Assembly (NCBI GenBank): GCA_019240655.1
Contig: JAFAXX010000171.1
Coordinates: 1-38,564, forward strand
DNA: 38,564 bases
Reading direction: 5' to 3'
Source of the DNA: Solirubrobacterales bacterium
Lineage (GTDB): Bacteria > Actinomycetota > Thermoleophilia > Solirubrobacterales > Solirubrobacteraceae
Shown here: positions 29,175 to 37,722 of the stretch, one piece after another
Layout of the letters: each line of letters opens with the position of its first letter
Position numbering within the stretch: position 1 is the first letter of the stretch
The notes under the pieces: model-generated
The model's input: only the letters and a program-made list of their open reading frames with translations
Told to the model about the DNA's origin: nothing
The model's database searches: none
Position numbers and translations under genes: made by a program

Positions 29175-29311
29175 GGTGATCGGAGAGACACGATCGGCGA
29201 CACTGCATGCGGGACGTGGTGGTGGGCCACCCGGCCGTTCGCGGCTGAGGTTGCTCTCACTCCGCCCGAACGGCGGCCTCGCGGTCGCCTCGTCGACTCT
29301 CAAAAATTCCT

Positions 29312-30355
29312 TTGCGGGTTCTCGTCACCGGACACAACGGCTACATCGGCTCGGTCCTCCTGCCGATCCTGCAGGCAGCCGGCCACGACGTGGCCGGACT
29401 CGATGCCGACCTCTTTGCTCGCTGCGTGATGGGCGACCCGCCGGCCGACGTCGAGTCGGTTCGGAAAGACATCCGCGCCGTCGAGACCGAGGACTTTCTT
29501 GGCTTCGACGCGGTGATCCACCTGGCCGCCGTTTGCAACGACCCGGTGGGCGATCTCAACCCGCAGGCGACCTACGACATCAACCACCGCGGTTCGATTC
29601 GCGTCGCCGAGAAGGCCAAGGCGGCCGGCGTGCCCCGTTTGCTGTTCTCTTCCTCCTGCAGCCTGTACGGCAGGGCGGGCGAGCGGATGCTCGACGAGAC
29701 GGCCCGCTTCGCGCCCGTGACTCCCTACGGTCGCTCGAAGGTTCTGTCCGAGCGCGACATCTCTGCCCTCGCCGATCAGGATTTCTGCCCGACCTACCTG
29801 CGCAATGCCACCGCCTACGGCTTCTCGCCGCGTCTGCGTCTCGATGTCGTGGTGAACAACCTCGTCGGATACGCGCACACGATCGGCGTGATCCTGATGC
29901 AGAGCGACGGCACGCCTTGGCGTCCGCTGGTTCACGTCGAGGACATCGCCCGGGCGTTCCTGGCCGTGCTGGACGCACCGCCAGAGCTCGTGCACGACCA
30001 GGCTTTCAACGTGGGGGCCAGTTCGGAGAACTACCGGATCCGGGAGGTGGCGGAGATCATCGCCGACGTGATGCCCGGTACTCGCGTCGCGTTCGCCCAG
30101 GGCGGCGGACCCGACAAGCGCTCATATCAGGTCGACTGCTCGAAGCTGGCTCGTGTGTTGCCTGCCGCCGCCCCGAAATGGACGGTACGCCGCGGAGCGG
30201 AGGACCTGCGCGACACCTATGCGCGCCATGGTTTGACCGAGGAGGACCTCAGCGGGTCGCGCTTCGTGCGCATCAAGCGGGTGACCGAGCTGCAAACGGC
30301 CGGACGCCTGGACGACGATCTGCGCTGGCGGGTGCCCGCCGGCTCGGCGCGATGA
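29312..30355 (+). CDS. NAD-dependent epimerase/dehydratase (extended SDR)
   Basis: This 347-residue extended short-chain dehydrogenase acts on a nucleotide sugar. The Rossmann loop is GHNGYIG (residues 7-13), the NAD-binding strand ends [11 protein letters not shown], and the catalytic SSSCSLYG / YGRSK residues supply the Ser and the Tyr-x-x-x-Lys pair. [36 protein letters not shown] and [19 protein letters not shown] are typical of GalE/WcaG-like sugar epimerases. The exact reaction is not clear. Start TTG 29312 is the only start the frame allows before the GHNGYIG loop; the bases before it (CAAAAATTCC) carry no SD, so it may be translated from a leaderless mRNA. It lies 130 bases before the CslA gene and may supply its sugar. 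Confidence 0.9.
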   Translation: MRVLVTGHNGYIGSVLLPILQAAGHDVAGLDADLFARCVMGDPPADVESVRKDIRAVETEDFLGFDAVIHLAAVCNDPVGDLNPQATYDINHRGSIRVAEKAKAAGVPRLLFSSSCSLYGRAGERMLDETARFAPVTPYGRSKVLSERDISALADQDFCPTYLRNATAYGFSPRLRLDVVVNNLVGYAHTIGVILMQSDGTPWRPLVHVEDIARAFLAVLDAPPELVHDQAFNVGASSENYRIREVAEIIADVMPGTRVAFAQGGGPDKRSYQVDCSKLARVLPAAAPKWTVRRGAEDLRDTYARHGLTEEDLSGSRFVRIKRVTELQTAGRLDDDLRWRVPAGSAR

Positions 30356-30443
30356 TCTTTACGCCCGCCGTATCGGGGTGTTGAGGACTCCGGGGGTCCG
30401 CCCTCGAGCGGCGGTGGGTGACGAGCGGTTCCGGTTCTCACCC

Positions 30444-30463
30444 CTGTTCGGACAGAAGTTCTG
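30444..30463. promoter_or_regulatory. Overlapping palindromes upstream of the CslA-like gene
   Basis: CTGT-TCGG-ACAG (30444-30455) can form a TTCG-loop hairpin and overlaps CAGAA-G-TTCTG (30453-30463), a perfect 5-bp inverted repeat. They are 23-42 bases before the TTG start of the CslA-like gene. Candidate operator only. Confidence 0.3.
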
Positions 30464-30485
30464 GAATCCGGTGTGCGTTTGATCG

Positions 30486-32606
30486 TTGAAAGCGTGGCGG
30501 GCGGGCGCTTTTGCGTCCCCAATCCCAGTCAGAACCCGAAGGCCGACCTTGCCAGAGATCCCGAACCCTCGGCGACGGCTCCGCGGAAGCGCTCGCCTGC
30601 GCGCGACGCCCACCGGACCGGAGGCCGACCCCGGCCGCGACGCGGCCGCTCCGGTTCTGCGGACATATCGACAGAGCTGGTCTCAGGGCCGTGCTGGGAA
30701 TTTCCGTGAGGACGCGGAGGGGACGCTTTCGCCCTTCCCGTGGCCACCTGGGGCCCGCAACGACGGCAGCGAGCAGCCGCCGAGCATCGGCGGGCGCCCG
30801 GGTTCGGGCGGCGAGCAACTTTTGCTCGCGCCGGAGCCGGAGCAGGCCGCCTACGACTACGAGCGGTACGCGCAGCTCACCGGGCCGCTGATCGAGCCGC
30901 TGTCGGCCGAGGCCCCCGTCCGATATCAGCGGCTTCCCGATGCCCGCCCCCGGCGACACCTGCTCGGCGCGATAGCGGTTCTGCTGATCCAGTCCGCCTT
31001 CCTGGTGTGGCTGCTGCTTCCAAGCCACCTTCCGCTGCACAACTCGTCACCGGTGCTCGCGGTGGCGTCGATCGTGATGCTCACCTCGATCTATCTGATT
31101 GAGGTGTTTCGGCTGTTGAACGTGACCAGCCTCTGCCTGGCGTCAGCTCTGGCGAGGGACCCGGTGCCGATGGTGCCGCTGCGCGGCACCCGCGTCGCCT
31201 TCCTGACCACGATCGTGCCGTCCAAGGAGCCGATTTCGGTCGTCGAACCGACACTACGCGCGGCGCTGGAAGTGCGCCACGCCGGCACGCTCGACGTTTG
31301 GCTGCTCGACGAGGGCAACGATCCGGCGGTTCGGAGAATCTGCGCCGGACTCGGGGTTCGCCACTTCAGCCGGCACGGCATCAAGCGCTGGAACCAGCCC
31401 GATGGGCGGTACAAGGCGCGGACGAAGCACGGCAACTACAACGCATGGATCGACTGCTACGGGGACGGATACGACTTCTTCGTCTCGGTCGACCCTGACC
31501 ACGTTCCGCTCCCGAGCTTCTGCGAGCGGCTGCTGGGCTACTTCCGCGATCCCGAGGTTGCCTTCGTGGTCGGCCCCCAGGTCTACGGGAATTACGACAA
31601 CTTCGTGACTAAGTGCGCCGAATCTCAGCAGTTCGTATTCCACGGCCTGATCCAGCGCATGGGCAACTACTTCCGCTGCCCCATGTTGGTCGGCACCAAC
31701 AACGCGGTACGGATAGCCGCGCTCAAGGACATCGGCGGCTTGCGAGACAGCATTACGGAGGATCTGGCCACCAGTCTGGTCTGTCATTCGACGCGCAACC
31801 CGCGCACGCGCCGATCGTGGCGGTCGGTGTACACGCCGGACGTGCTGGCGATCGGGGAGGGGCCGGCGAACTTCACGGACTTCTTCAGCCAGCAGCACCG
31901 GTGGAGCCGGGGGACGTTCGAGAACCTGCGCGGCCATTTCTGGCACTCCCTCCGCTCACTCTCGCGCGGCGCGCGGCTTCACTACTCGCTCATCACGTCT
32001 TACTACCCGACCGCTGCGATCGGATGGATCTTAGGTGCGGTCAACTGCATGCTCTACCTGCTGCTGGGGGCCTCGGGCATACGCGTGCAGCCGCATATCT
32101 GGATCGCGGTATACGTCGACCTCGCCATGGTCCAGTTCTCCCTCTACGCCTCCAATCGCAAGCACAACGTCTCGCCGCACGAGTCGAGCGGCTCCTCCGG
32201 CGTCGCCGGCATGTTCATCTCCGTGCTCGCCGCTCCGATCTACGTGGTCGCCCTAATCGGCACGCTCGTCCGGACCGGGAGCAGCTTCGTGGTCACGCCC
32301 AAAGGTGCTTCCCGATCGGTCGACCGGCTGGCGACGTTCCGCTGGCACCTGGGCTGGGGCGCGGTGCTGGCAATGGCGCTCGGTGCCTCGCTGTGGATGA
32401 ACCACCCGCAATCAAGCATGCGGCTGTGGTCCCTGACTCTGATCGCGGTTTGCCTCACGCCGCTCACCATTACGCTGACCTCGCGGGCGCTCTTGCGACG
32501 GCGAACCGCTCCGGCGCGCGAGACGGCCGCGAAAGTCACGCCGGTGGCGAGCCGAGGCCGCAGTCGCGACCACGGATTCGCCAGGGCTGCCGAAGACGCG
32601 AGATGA
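30486..32606 (+). CDS. cslA: Cellulose synthase-like glycosyltransferase (CslA type)
   Basis: The protein has 706 residues from TTG 30486. The first 120 are low-complexity and Pro/Arg-rich, so an internal start such as TTG near 30822 is possible. Two TM helices (about 158-178 and 187-210) precede the cytoplasmic GT2 domain: LLDEGND (273-279), SVDPDH with the DxD (334-339), SITEDLATS (422-430) and FSQQHRWSRG with QxxRW (467-476). At least five TM helices follow. QQHRW and the adjacent GlxA gene identify it with Streptomyces CslA, a membrane synthase of a beta-glucan at growing cell poles that works with GlxA. UDP-glucose or UDP-GlcNAc is the likely donor. The stop overlaps the GlxA ATG (ATGA), so translation is coupled. 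Confidence 0.9.
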   Translation: MKAWRAGAFASPIPVRTRRPTLPEIPNPRRRLRGSARLRATPTGPEADPGRDAAAPVLRTYRQSWSQGRAGNFREDAEGTLSPFPWPPGARNDGSEQPPSIGGRPGSGGEQLLLAPEPEQAAYDYERYAQLTGPLIEPLSAEAPVRYQRLPDARPRRHLLGAIAVLLIQSAFLVWLLLPSHLPLHNSSPVLAVASIVMLTSIYLIEVFRLLNVTSLCLASALARDPVPMVPLRGTRVAFLTTIVPSKEPISVVEPTLRAALEVRHAGTLDVWLLDEGNDPAVRRICAGLGVRHFSRHGIKRWNQPDGRYKARTKHGNYNAWIDCYGDGYDFFVSVDPDHVPLPSFCERLLGYFRDPEVAFVVGPQVYGNYDNFVTKCAESQQFVFHGLIQRMGNYFRCPMLVGTNNAVRIAALKDIGGLRDSITEDLATSLVCHSTRNPRTRRSWRSVYTPDVLAIGEGPANFTDFFSQQHRWSRGTFENLRGHFWHSLRSLSRGARLHYSLITSYYPTAAIGWILGAVNCMLYLLLGASGIRVQPHIWIAVYVDLAMVQFSLYASNRKHNVSPHESSGSSGVAGMFISVLAAPIYVVALIGTLVRTGSSFVVTPKGASRSVDRLATFRWHLGWGAVLAMALGASLWMNHPQSSMRLWSLTLIAVCLTPLTITLTSRALLRRRTAPARETAAKVTPVASRGRSRDHGFARAAEDAR

Positions 32607-34552
32607 CGAAGCCGAGGCGTTCGGCGCATCTGCGGAGGGTCCACGGCGTCGTCGCCGCGGTGCTCGTCTGTGCGTTACTGGCCGTCAACGGCCCGCCGGT
32701 GGTCGCTTTCATCCGCGACGCCTACCACAACATCGTTATCAACACCGCGTCGTACAAGCGGCGCTACGGCCACTGGTCGGTGCTCCCCGTGCCGTCCAAC
32801 ATGCGAGTGAACGCGGTGCACGCAATCATGCTTCACACCGGCAAGGTCCTGATCATGGCCGGTTCGGGCAACGACGCGGCTGAGTTCGCGGCCGGCAAGT
32901 TCGTGTCGGTGATCTGGAACCCGGCGAACAACAGCTTCAAGAAGATCACGACGCCGACCGACATGTTCTGCGGCGGTCACGTCATCCTGCCCGACGGCAA
33001 GGTCCTGATCGGCGGCGGGACGACGCGCTATGAGGTGGAGCGAAGCCAGATCGAATACGCCGCCGGCGTGATGACGGTCACCAACACGAGCCCGACCGCC
33101 AGTACGACGCTTCCCGCCGGCACGGTTTTCCGCTCCCGGTCGGGGTACCTGTTCAAGTCGGTCAGCGCGACGGCGATCCCGAAGGCGCAGAGGAAGTTCG
33201 TCGGCGCCGGCGCGCAGCGCAAGGCAGTCGTCGTACCGAGCAACGCACCGCTCTGGGTGACGGCGACTGAGCGCGGCGACGCGCCCGTCAGCCGGACCTT
33301 CCGGACGTACGGGATCGAGGGACTCGCGTCCGGATACGCGGCGGCCATGACGGCCACATCGTGGAATCTCACGCGTGATATCCAGACTTTCTGGGGATCC
33401 CGCGTGACCTATCTCTTCGACCCCGTGACCGAGCGCTACGAGAAGCTCTCGGACATGAACCTGGCGCGGTGGTATCCGAGCCTTGTGGGCCTGACGAACG
33501 GGAAGGTGCTCGCGGTCTCCGGACTCGACGGCCTTGGCCAGATGATCGACGGAAACACCGAGGAGTGGGATCCAGGCACGCACGAGTGGACGATCGACAA
33601 GACACTGACCCGGCCGTTTCCGACCTATCCGGCGCTCTTCTTGTTGCCAGACGGGAATCTCTTCTTCACCGGATCGTCCGCCGGCTACGGCCCTGTGACC
33701 GCCGCGTGGCGGACGCCCGGCATCTGGAATCCCATGACCAACGCCTTCACTCCGGTATACGGAATGCGCGACGCCGATCTCACCGAGACGAGTGCGAGCG
33801 TGCTGCTCCCACCGGCGCAGAACCAGCGCTATGCGATCATCGGCGGAGGGGGAGCGGGCCAGACGAATACCGGGACCGGGCGCATCGACGTCGTCGACCT
33901 CAATTCCCGTAATCCCCGCTGGCAGCCGGCCGGCTCGCTTCCCGAGCAGACGCGCTATCCCGAGGCGATCGTAACCCCCGACGACCGAGTCGTGATCGCC
34001 GGTGGCTCCAAGTACTACCGGGGCGAAGAGCAGAGTGACATCTTCGAATGCCATCTGTACAACCCCCAGACCGGGAAGGTCAGTACCCTGGCATCGCCGA
34101 CCGTCGGACGCGACTATCACTCCGAGGCGCTGCTGCTTGCCGACGGACGCATCCTCACGCTGGGCGGGAATCCGCTGTTCGGCAATAAAGCCGACACCAC
34201 GCCGGGCTACTTCGAGCAGCGGATCGAGATCTATTCACCCCCCTACCTGTACCGCGGTGCGCGGCCGCGTCTGACCGCTGGTCCCACTGAGGTTCGGCAC
34301 GGCCAGACCGTACTCTTCGCGACCCCGGATGCCGCCAAGATCGCGACGGCGCGGTTGATCCGGCCAAGCGCCGTGACCCACGTTACGGATCTCGAGCAGC
34401 GGTCGATCGCCCTCGGGTTGCGGCGAATGGACTCCGCCGTCGCTCTGACCGTCCCGACGGGCTCAGGTCTGGTGCCGCCAGGCTGGTACATGCTGTTCGT
34501 GACCGCCGCCAACGGGACGCCTTCGGTGGCGCGGTGGGTTCACGTCGACTAG
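32603..34552 (+). CDS. glxA: GlxA-like copper-radical oxidase (galactose oxidase superfamily)
   Basis: The protein has 649 residues and starts at ATG 32603, overlapping the CslA stop. An N-terminal signal anchor (VVAAVLVCALLAVNGPPVVAF, residues 16-36) places it outside the membrane. A seven-bladed kelch propeller is followed by a C-terminal E-set domain (about 550-649). All expected copper-radical ligands are present by alignment: Cys123 (DMFCGGH) and Tyr291 (ARWYPSL) for the thioether cofactor, Tyr505-His506 (GRDYHSEAL) and His593 (VTHVTDLEQRS). Trp264 may be the stacking residue. Streptomyces GlxA is a mono-copper oxidase needed, with CslA, for tip glycan deposition, which also requires copper delivery by Sco/DtpA-type proteins; none of those is in this window. 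Confidence 0.93.
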   Translation: MTKPRRSAHLRRVHGVVAAVLVCALLAVNGPPVVAFIRDAYHNIVINTASYKRRYGHWSVLPVPSNMRVNAVHAIMLHTGKVLIMAGSGNDAAEFAAGKFVSVIWNPANNSFKKITTPTDMFCGGHVILPDGKVLIGGGTTRYEVERSQIEYAAGVMTVTNTSPTASTTLPAGTVFRSRSGYLFKSVSATAIPKAQRKFVGAGAQRKAVVVPSNAPLWVTATERGDAPVSRTFRTYGIEGLASGYAAAMTATSWNLTRDIQTFWGSRVTYLFDPVTERYEKLSDMNLARWYPSLVGLTNGKVLAVSGLDGLGQMIDGNTEEWDPGTHEWTIDKTLTRPFPTYPALFLLPDGNLFFTGSSAGYGPVTAAWRTPGIWNPMTNAFTPVYGMRDADLTETSASVLLPPAQNQRYAIIGGGGAGQTNTGTGRIDVVDLNSRNPRWQPAGSLPEQTRYPEAIVTPDDRVVIAGGSKYYRGEEQSDIFECHLYNPQTGKVSTLASPTVGRDYHSEALLLADGRILTLGGNPLFGNKADTTPGYFEQRIEIYSPPYLYRGARPRLTAGPTEVRHGQTVLFATPDAAKIATARLIRPSAVTHVTDLEQRSIALGLRRMDSAVALTVPTGSGLVPPGWYMLFVTAANGTPSVARWVHVD

Positions 34553-34582
34553 CTGCTGGCCGAACGGAAAGCTCTCCCGTCA

Positions 34583-34603
34583 CCGGCGGGTGCGGATCGC
34601 CGG
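34583..34603. terminator. Possible bidirectional hairpin between convergent glxA and GH6 genes
   Basis: CCGGCG (34583-34588) and CGCCGG (34598-34603) form a 6-bp stem with a 9-base loop in the 123-bp gap between the convergent genes. There is no T-run, as is common in high-GC actinobacteria, so termination is a guess. Confidence 0.3.
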
Positions 34604-34675
34604 ACCTATAGCCACGCTGCGTGCCCGACATCGAAGCCCGGGCGCAACGTGTCGCATGAGTTGTGCCGCAGTCCC

Positions 34676-35695
34676 TCAGTGCCCACCGCGGGCGAGCGCC
34701 AGCGCGTAGGCCGGCCACCAGTTGCCGGCGGGGGGATCGCCGGGATTACACTGCCCGTCTGACGCGCCGGGATACTTAACCCATAGCAGGGCGTCGACCA
34801 GTGGATTTCCGGTGTCGGTCGTGGGCGGCGTGCCGAGAGCACGGCCGGGCGGGTTGCACCAGTGATTGGATCCGGAGCCCGGAGGGGGGCCGTTGCCGTT
34901 GCGGCTGGTGTCGATGATGAAGTGGCGGCCGCCGAGGCGCTCCGACAGGGTTTGGCCGTAGGCAATCGAGGCGCTGGTGGTCTGAAAGTTCGCGACATTG
35001 AGCGCGAAGCCGTCGGCGTCGGCGATGCCGGATCGCTCGAGCGGACCGACGATCCGCGCGGCCGGAAGCCAAGCGGCGTTGCCGGCGTCGAGGTAAACGT
35101 GCACGCGCGCCAGCCGCTTCAGGGTGCTCACCGCTTGCGAGAGCAGGCTGTAGCGGAGGGATATCTGGTCACCCGGCAGGCAGCCGGAGACCGCCTGGTC
35201 GACGGCATCGGGCTCGACGATGAATATGGCGGGATTCCGACCGATGCCCGCGGCGACCGCACGCACCCAGTCCAGGTAGCCGCTTGCCGTGCTCGCGCCT
35301 CCGGAGGAATAGTTCTGGCAGTCCCGGTCGGGGATGTCGTAGAGCACGAACTGTCCGGCGGCGCCGCCGCGGGCGGCGGCGGCGACCGTCTGGGTGGTGG
35401 TGCGCACGGATTCCGGGTCGCCGGTGAGCCACACGGCGGTGGGCTCCCTGGCGATGCGCTGCACCGCTGCAGCCGGCGCGGTGTTGCCCTGCGAGCGCCA
35501 GACCGCCGCCTGCACGGCCGCCGGGTTGTTCGGATCCACCCACAGGCGAAGGCCGCCGAGCGGGCCCGTCGGTCTCGCCGGCCGGGCGGGATGCTTCGAT
35601 TGCTCGCCGCATCCCGCCGCTGCGAGCGCGACGCACCCCGCTAAGAGGGTCGCTGTAGGGAGCCGAGCTCGCCGAAGGAAGCAGAATCTTGCCAA
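34676..35695 (-). CDS. Glycoside hydrolase family 6 lipoprotein (cellulase type, CslZ-like)
   Basis: This 339-residue protein has a lipoprotein signal (LPTATLLAGCVALAAAGC, lipobox AAGC with the second Cys near residue 29), then a GH6 domain. The first catalytic segment reads LYDIPDRDCQNYSSGG, with the Asp of DRDC as the proton-network residue. The second reads IFIVEPDAVDQ, whose Asp matches the catalytic acid of GH6 cellulases. NWWPAYALALARGGH closes the domain. GH6 enzymes hydrolyse beta-1,4-glucan with inversion. In Streptomyces a GH6 gene (cslZ) sits with cslA-glxA; here it is convergent to them, which supports a cellulose-like product. The start is TTG 35695 with no visible SD; a 10-bp inverted repeat begins at the next base upstream. 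Confidence 0.9.
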   Translation of the reverse strand: MARFCFLRRARLPTATLLAGCVALAAAGCGEQSKHPARPARPTGPLGGLRLWVDPNNPAAVQAAVWRSQGNTAPAAAVQRIAREPTAVWLTGDPESVRTTTQTVAAAARGGAAGQFVLYDIPDRDCQNYSSGGASTASGYLDWVRAVAAGIGRNPAIFIVEPDAVDQAVSGCLPGDQISLRYSLLSQAVSTLKRLARVHVYLDAGNAAWLPAARIVGPLERSGIADADGFALNVANFQTTSASIAYGQTLSERLGGRHFIIDTSRNGNGPPPGSGSNHWCNPPGRALGTPPTTDTGNPLVDALLWVKYPGASDGQCNPGDPPAGNWWPAYALALARGGH

Positions 35696-35753
35696 TTAGC
35701 TACGCGCCGCGCCGGCGCGCTCAGCACCGGAGGATCGATCCAAGCGTAGCTAA
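35696..35753. promoter_or_regulatory. 10-bp inverted repeat TTAGCTACGC / GCGTAGCTAA before the GH6 gene
   Basis: The arms 35696-35705 and 35744-35753 are perfectly complementary and lie 38 bases apart, directly upstream of the GH6 start (minus strand). The arm centres are 48 bp apart, close to a whole number of helical turns. This could be two half-sites of an operator or a stem in the 5' UTR. The AT-rich arms stand out in this GC-rich DNA. Confidence 0.5.
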
Positions 35754-35850
35754 CACGGTGTGCGTTCGGCCGCCGAGACCCCTGCCACCGGCTTGGGGGC
35801 GCCGCCGCCGTACAGCGTCGCCGCGCGCGGCGGCTTGCGGCGGCCACCTC

Positions 35851-36489
35851 TCAAGCTGCGACCGGTTGCCGCGGCGCGCGCGTCAGCGGCGTCGACCCGA
35901 GGCGCTGCAGCTCCCGCTGCAAGGCTCGCCGGCCGCGGTGATGCAGGCCGTGGATCGCGCCTTCCGAGCGGCCCATCCGGTCGGCGATCTCGCCGGGTGT
36001 GAGGCCGACGACGTGACGAAGGATCACGACCTGACGCTGCTCGTCCGGCAGCGTGGCCAACGCGACCTTGACCGCGTCCGCGCAGTCGGAATCCGCCCGG
36101 TAGCTCGCGTCCGGATCGACGACCGTCTCGGTGGGCGTCAGCCGGTTGGCCCGGAGATGATCGATGGCCGCGTTGCGGGCAAGGCGCAGCAGCCACGCGA
36201 AGAACGGCACGCCGCGGTCGTCGTAGCGGACGAGCGTCGTCATCAGCTTCGCGAAGACGTGCTGGGTCACGTCCTCGGCTTCGTGGTCGTCGCGCACGAT
36301 CGAGCGCACGTAGCCGTAGATGTTGTGCGAGTAAGTGACGTACAGATAGCGGATCGCCTCCTGATCACCCTCCTTGGCGCGTGCGACCGCGAGCCGCGTC
36401 CTGTCGCGCGTCTCGTGGGACTCGTCCAGCGACGTCCGGCTTCTGAAGCCGATAGTCCCTGGCGTCGCCGAAAATGCTTCCTTGATCAC
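35851..36489 (-). CDS. ECF-type RNA polymerase sigma factor
   Basis: This 212-residue protein has its start set at GTG 36489 by AAGGGGGA five bases upstream; the open frame extends to 36630 without family sequence. Region 2 reads AIRYLYVTYSHNIYGYVRSIVRDDHEAEDVTQHVFAKL (about 43-80) and region 4 reads ALATLPDEQRQVVILRHVVGLTPGEIADRMGRSEGAIHGLHHRGRRAL, with the HTH in the second half. It directs RNA polymerase to a small stress or envelope regulon. No anti-sigma gene with a zinc-binding or TM region follows within the window; downstream is the GH6 gene on the same strand. It is divergent from the atypical regulator, with the palindrome 36687-36705 between them. Confidence 0.92.
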   Translation of the reverse strand: MIKEAFSATPGTIGFRSRTSLDESHETRDRTRLAVARAKEGDQEAIRYLYVTYSHNIYGYVRSIVRDDHEAEDVTQHVFAKLMTTLVRYDDRGVPFFAWLLRLARNAAIDHLRANRLTPTETVVDPDASYRADSDCADAVKVALATLPDEQRQVVILRHVVGLTPGEIADRMGRSEGAIHGLHHRGRRALQRELQRLGSTPLTRAPRQPVAA

Positions 36490-36686
36490 GTCGTCCCCCT
36501 TGCTGAAACGTCCTGTGCCCGGCAGCCACGCATACCCTCGCCACCGACGACCGCCGTGCCCACTCGATCCGACGAGCCGGCTGCGGTCGTACCCCGGCCT
36601 TCCTGTTCGGAAGCGGGGTACTGCCCTCACGCCTGAGTATTAGGACGCGAGGCTGCGGGGTCAATGACCGAGCAGGCGCATTTGCA

Positions 36687-36705
36687 GCGTTCACCGGATG
36701 AACGC
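36687..36705. promoter_or_regulatory. Palindrome GCGTTCA-CCGGA-TGAACGC between the sigma factor and regulator genes
   Basis: Perfect 7-bp arms with a 5-bp centre, 67 bases before the atypical regulator start (36773) and about 200 before the divergent sigma factor. The arms are identical to those of site 1 at 20052-20069 in front of the other atypical regulator. Confidence 0.6.
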
Positions 36706-36772
36706 GTTCTGGGGCTTTGCGCCTACCGACGCCGGCGAGGTCGTCCGCGCGGCAGCCCGGAGATGTGCTCCA

Positions 36773-37402
36773 ATGAACGCTCCGATGCGCTTGCTCCTCG
36801 CCGATCACCCCGCCACACGAGCGGGAATCCGGATTGCGCTCGCGGGTCGAGCCGATGTGTGCGCGGAGGTCGGTGACGCCGAGGCAGCGACCCGAGCGGC
36901 GGAGCGCGAGCAGCCGGACGCGTGCCTGCTCAGCCGCGACATCCCGGGTGATTGGGTGGCCGCTGTGCGTGGCATCGGCGCCGTCGCCCCGCACGCGGCG
37001 GTCGTCGTGCTGTCGGAGCTCGGTGAGGCTGCGGAGCTACTGACCGCGGTGCGCGCCGGCGCCGTGGGGTACGTGCCCGGCACGCTGGACGCGAACCGCG
37101 TGCAGCGGATCATCGCGGCGATCGCCGCCGGCGAGGCGGTGGTGCCGCGGGCTATGGTCGCCGATCTCCTGCTCGCGCTGCGCGTTGGAGGCGGCGCCGC
37201 GAACGGGCTGACCGCGAGGGAGTCACAGGTGCTGGCCATGCTCCGCCGTGGGAGCACCACGGCCGCGATCGCGACGCAACTGGGTATCGCGCCGGTGACG
37301 GTGCGCCGGCACATCTCCGGGCTGGTACAGAAGCTCGGCGTCGAGGATCGCGCCGCGCTTGCCAACGCCGGCTCGCAGTCAGAAGGCGGACGCCGCGAGT
37401 AA
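36773..37402 (+). CDS. Atypical NarL-type response regulator with degenerate receiver
   Basis: From ATG 36773 the protein has 209 residues; ATG 36698 and ATG 36785 are also in frame. GGAGA lies 11 bases upstream of the chosen start. The receiver has lost several key residues: the acidic pair is reduced to Ala10-Asp11 (LLLADHPATR), the phospho-acceptor is Ser54 (CLLSRDIPGD), and the Lys is Gly103 (GYVPGTLD). The HTH is intact: LTARESQVLAMLRRGSTT...IAPVTVRRHISGLVQKLG. Its recognition helix VTVRRH is the same as in the atypical regulator at 20210 and differs from the canonical one at 10299 (HTVKNH). It should bind DNA without phosphorylation; autoregulation through 36687-36705 is inferred. Confidence 0.88.
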   Translation: MNAPMRLLLADHPATRAGIRIALAGRADVCAEVGDAEAATRAAEREQPDACLLSRDIPGDWVAAVRGIGAVAPHAAVVVLSELGEAAELLTAVRAGAVGYVPGTLDANRVQRIIAAIAAGEAVVPRAMVADLLLALRVGGGAANGLTARESQVLAMLRRGSTTAAIATQLGIAPVTVRRHISGLVQKLGVEDRAALANAGSQSEGGRRE

Positions 37403-37436
37403 AAGGAATTCCGTCCGGCCGGCGTTGGTTCGGCAC

Positions 37437-37709
37437 GTGAATCCCCCGGGCAAAGTCACGCCGGCGCCGGACTGCATCGAGTCAGCCCTCGACGCCGGAT
37501 GTGCAGCACTGATCACGCTGGAGTCGATTTGCGTCCGCCCTGGGGAAGGTCCGAACGAAGACGTCCGGCACCCGCTGCAGCAGGCGATCGAGTCGCTCCG
37601 GCAAGCCATCGCGGAGTTGCGCTCGGCGAGCGCGGGTACGACGAGGAGGCTGCCCGACGCGTTCGTGCTCCGGCCGCAGGGCTCCGAACTGAGCGCGGGG
37701 CCGCGCTAG
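37437..37709 (+). CDS. Small hypothetical protein
   Basis: From GTG 37437 this is a 90-residue protein; the frame is open back to 37359, inside the regulator gene. The RBS is weak. The middle is hydrophobic and helical (ESALDAGCAALITLESICV), and residues about 45-65 (DVRHPLQQAIESLRQAIAELRSA) look like an amphipathic or coiled-coil helix. I do not recognise it. The reading frame is plausible but not proven. Confidence 0.45.
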   Translation: MNPPGKVTPAPDCIESALDAGCAALITLESICVRPGEGPNEDVRHPLQQAIESLRQAIAELRSASAGTTRRLPDAFVLRPQGSELSAGPR

Positions 37710-37722
37710 CGGCTAGCCGAGT

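Noticed and set aside
32675-34120. 481-codon minus-strand frame opposite glxA
   Set aside because: No recognisable motif, while the plus strand carries all copper-radical oxidase residues.
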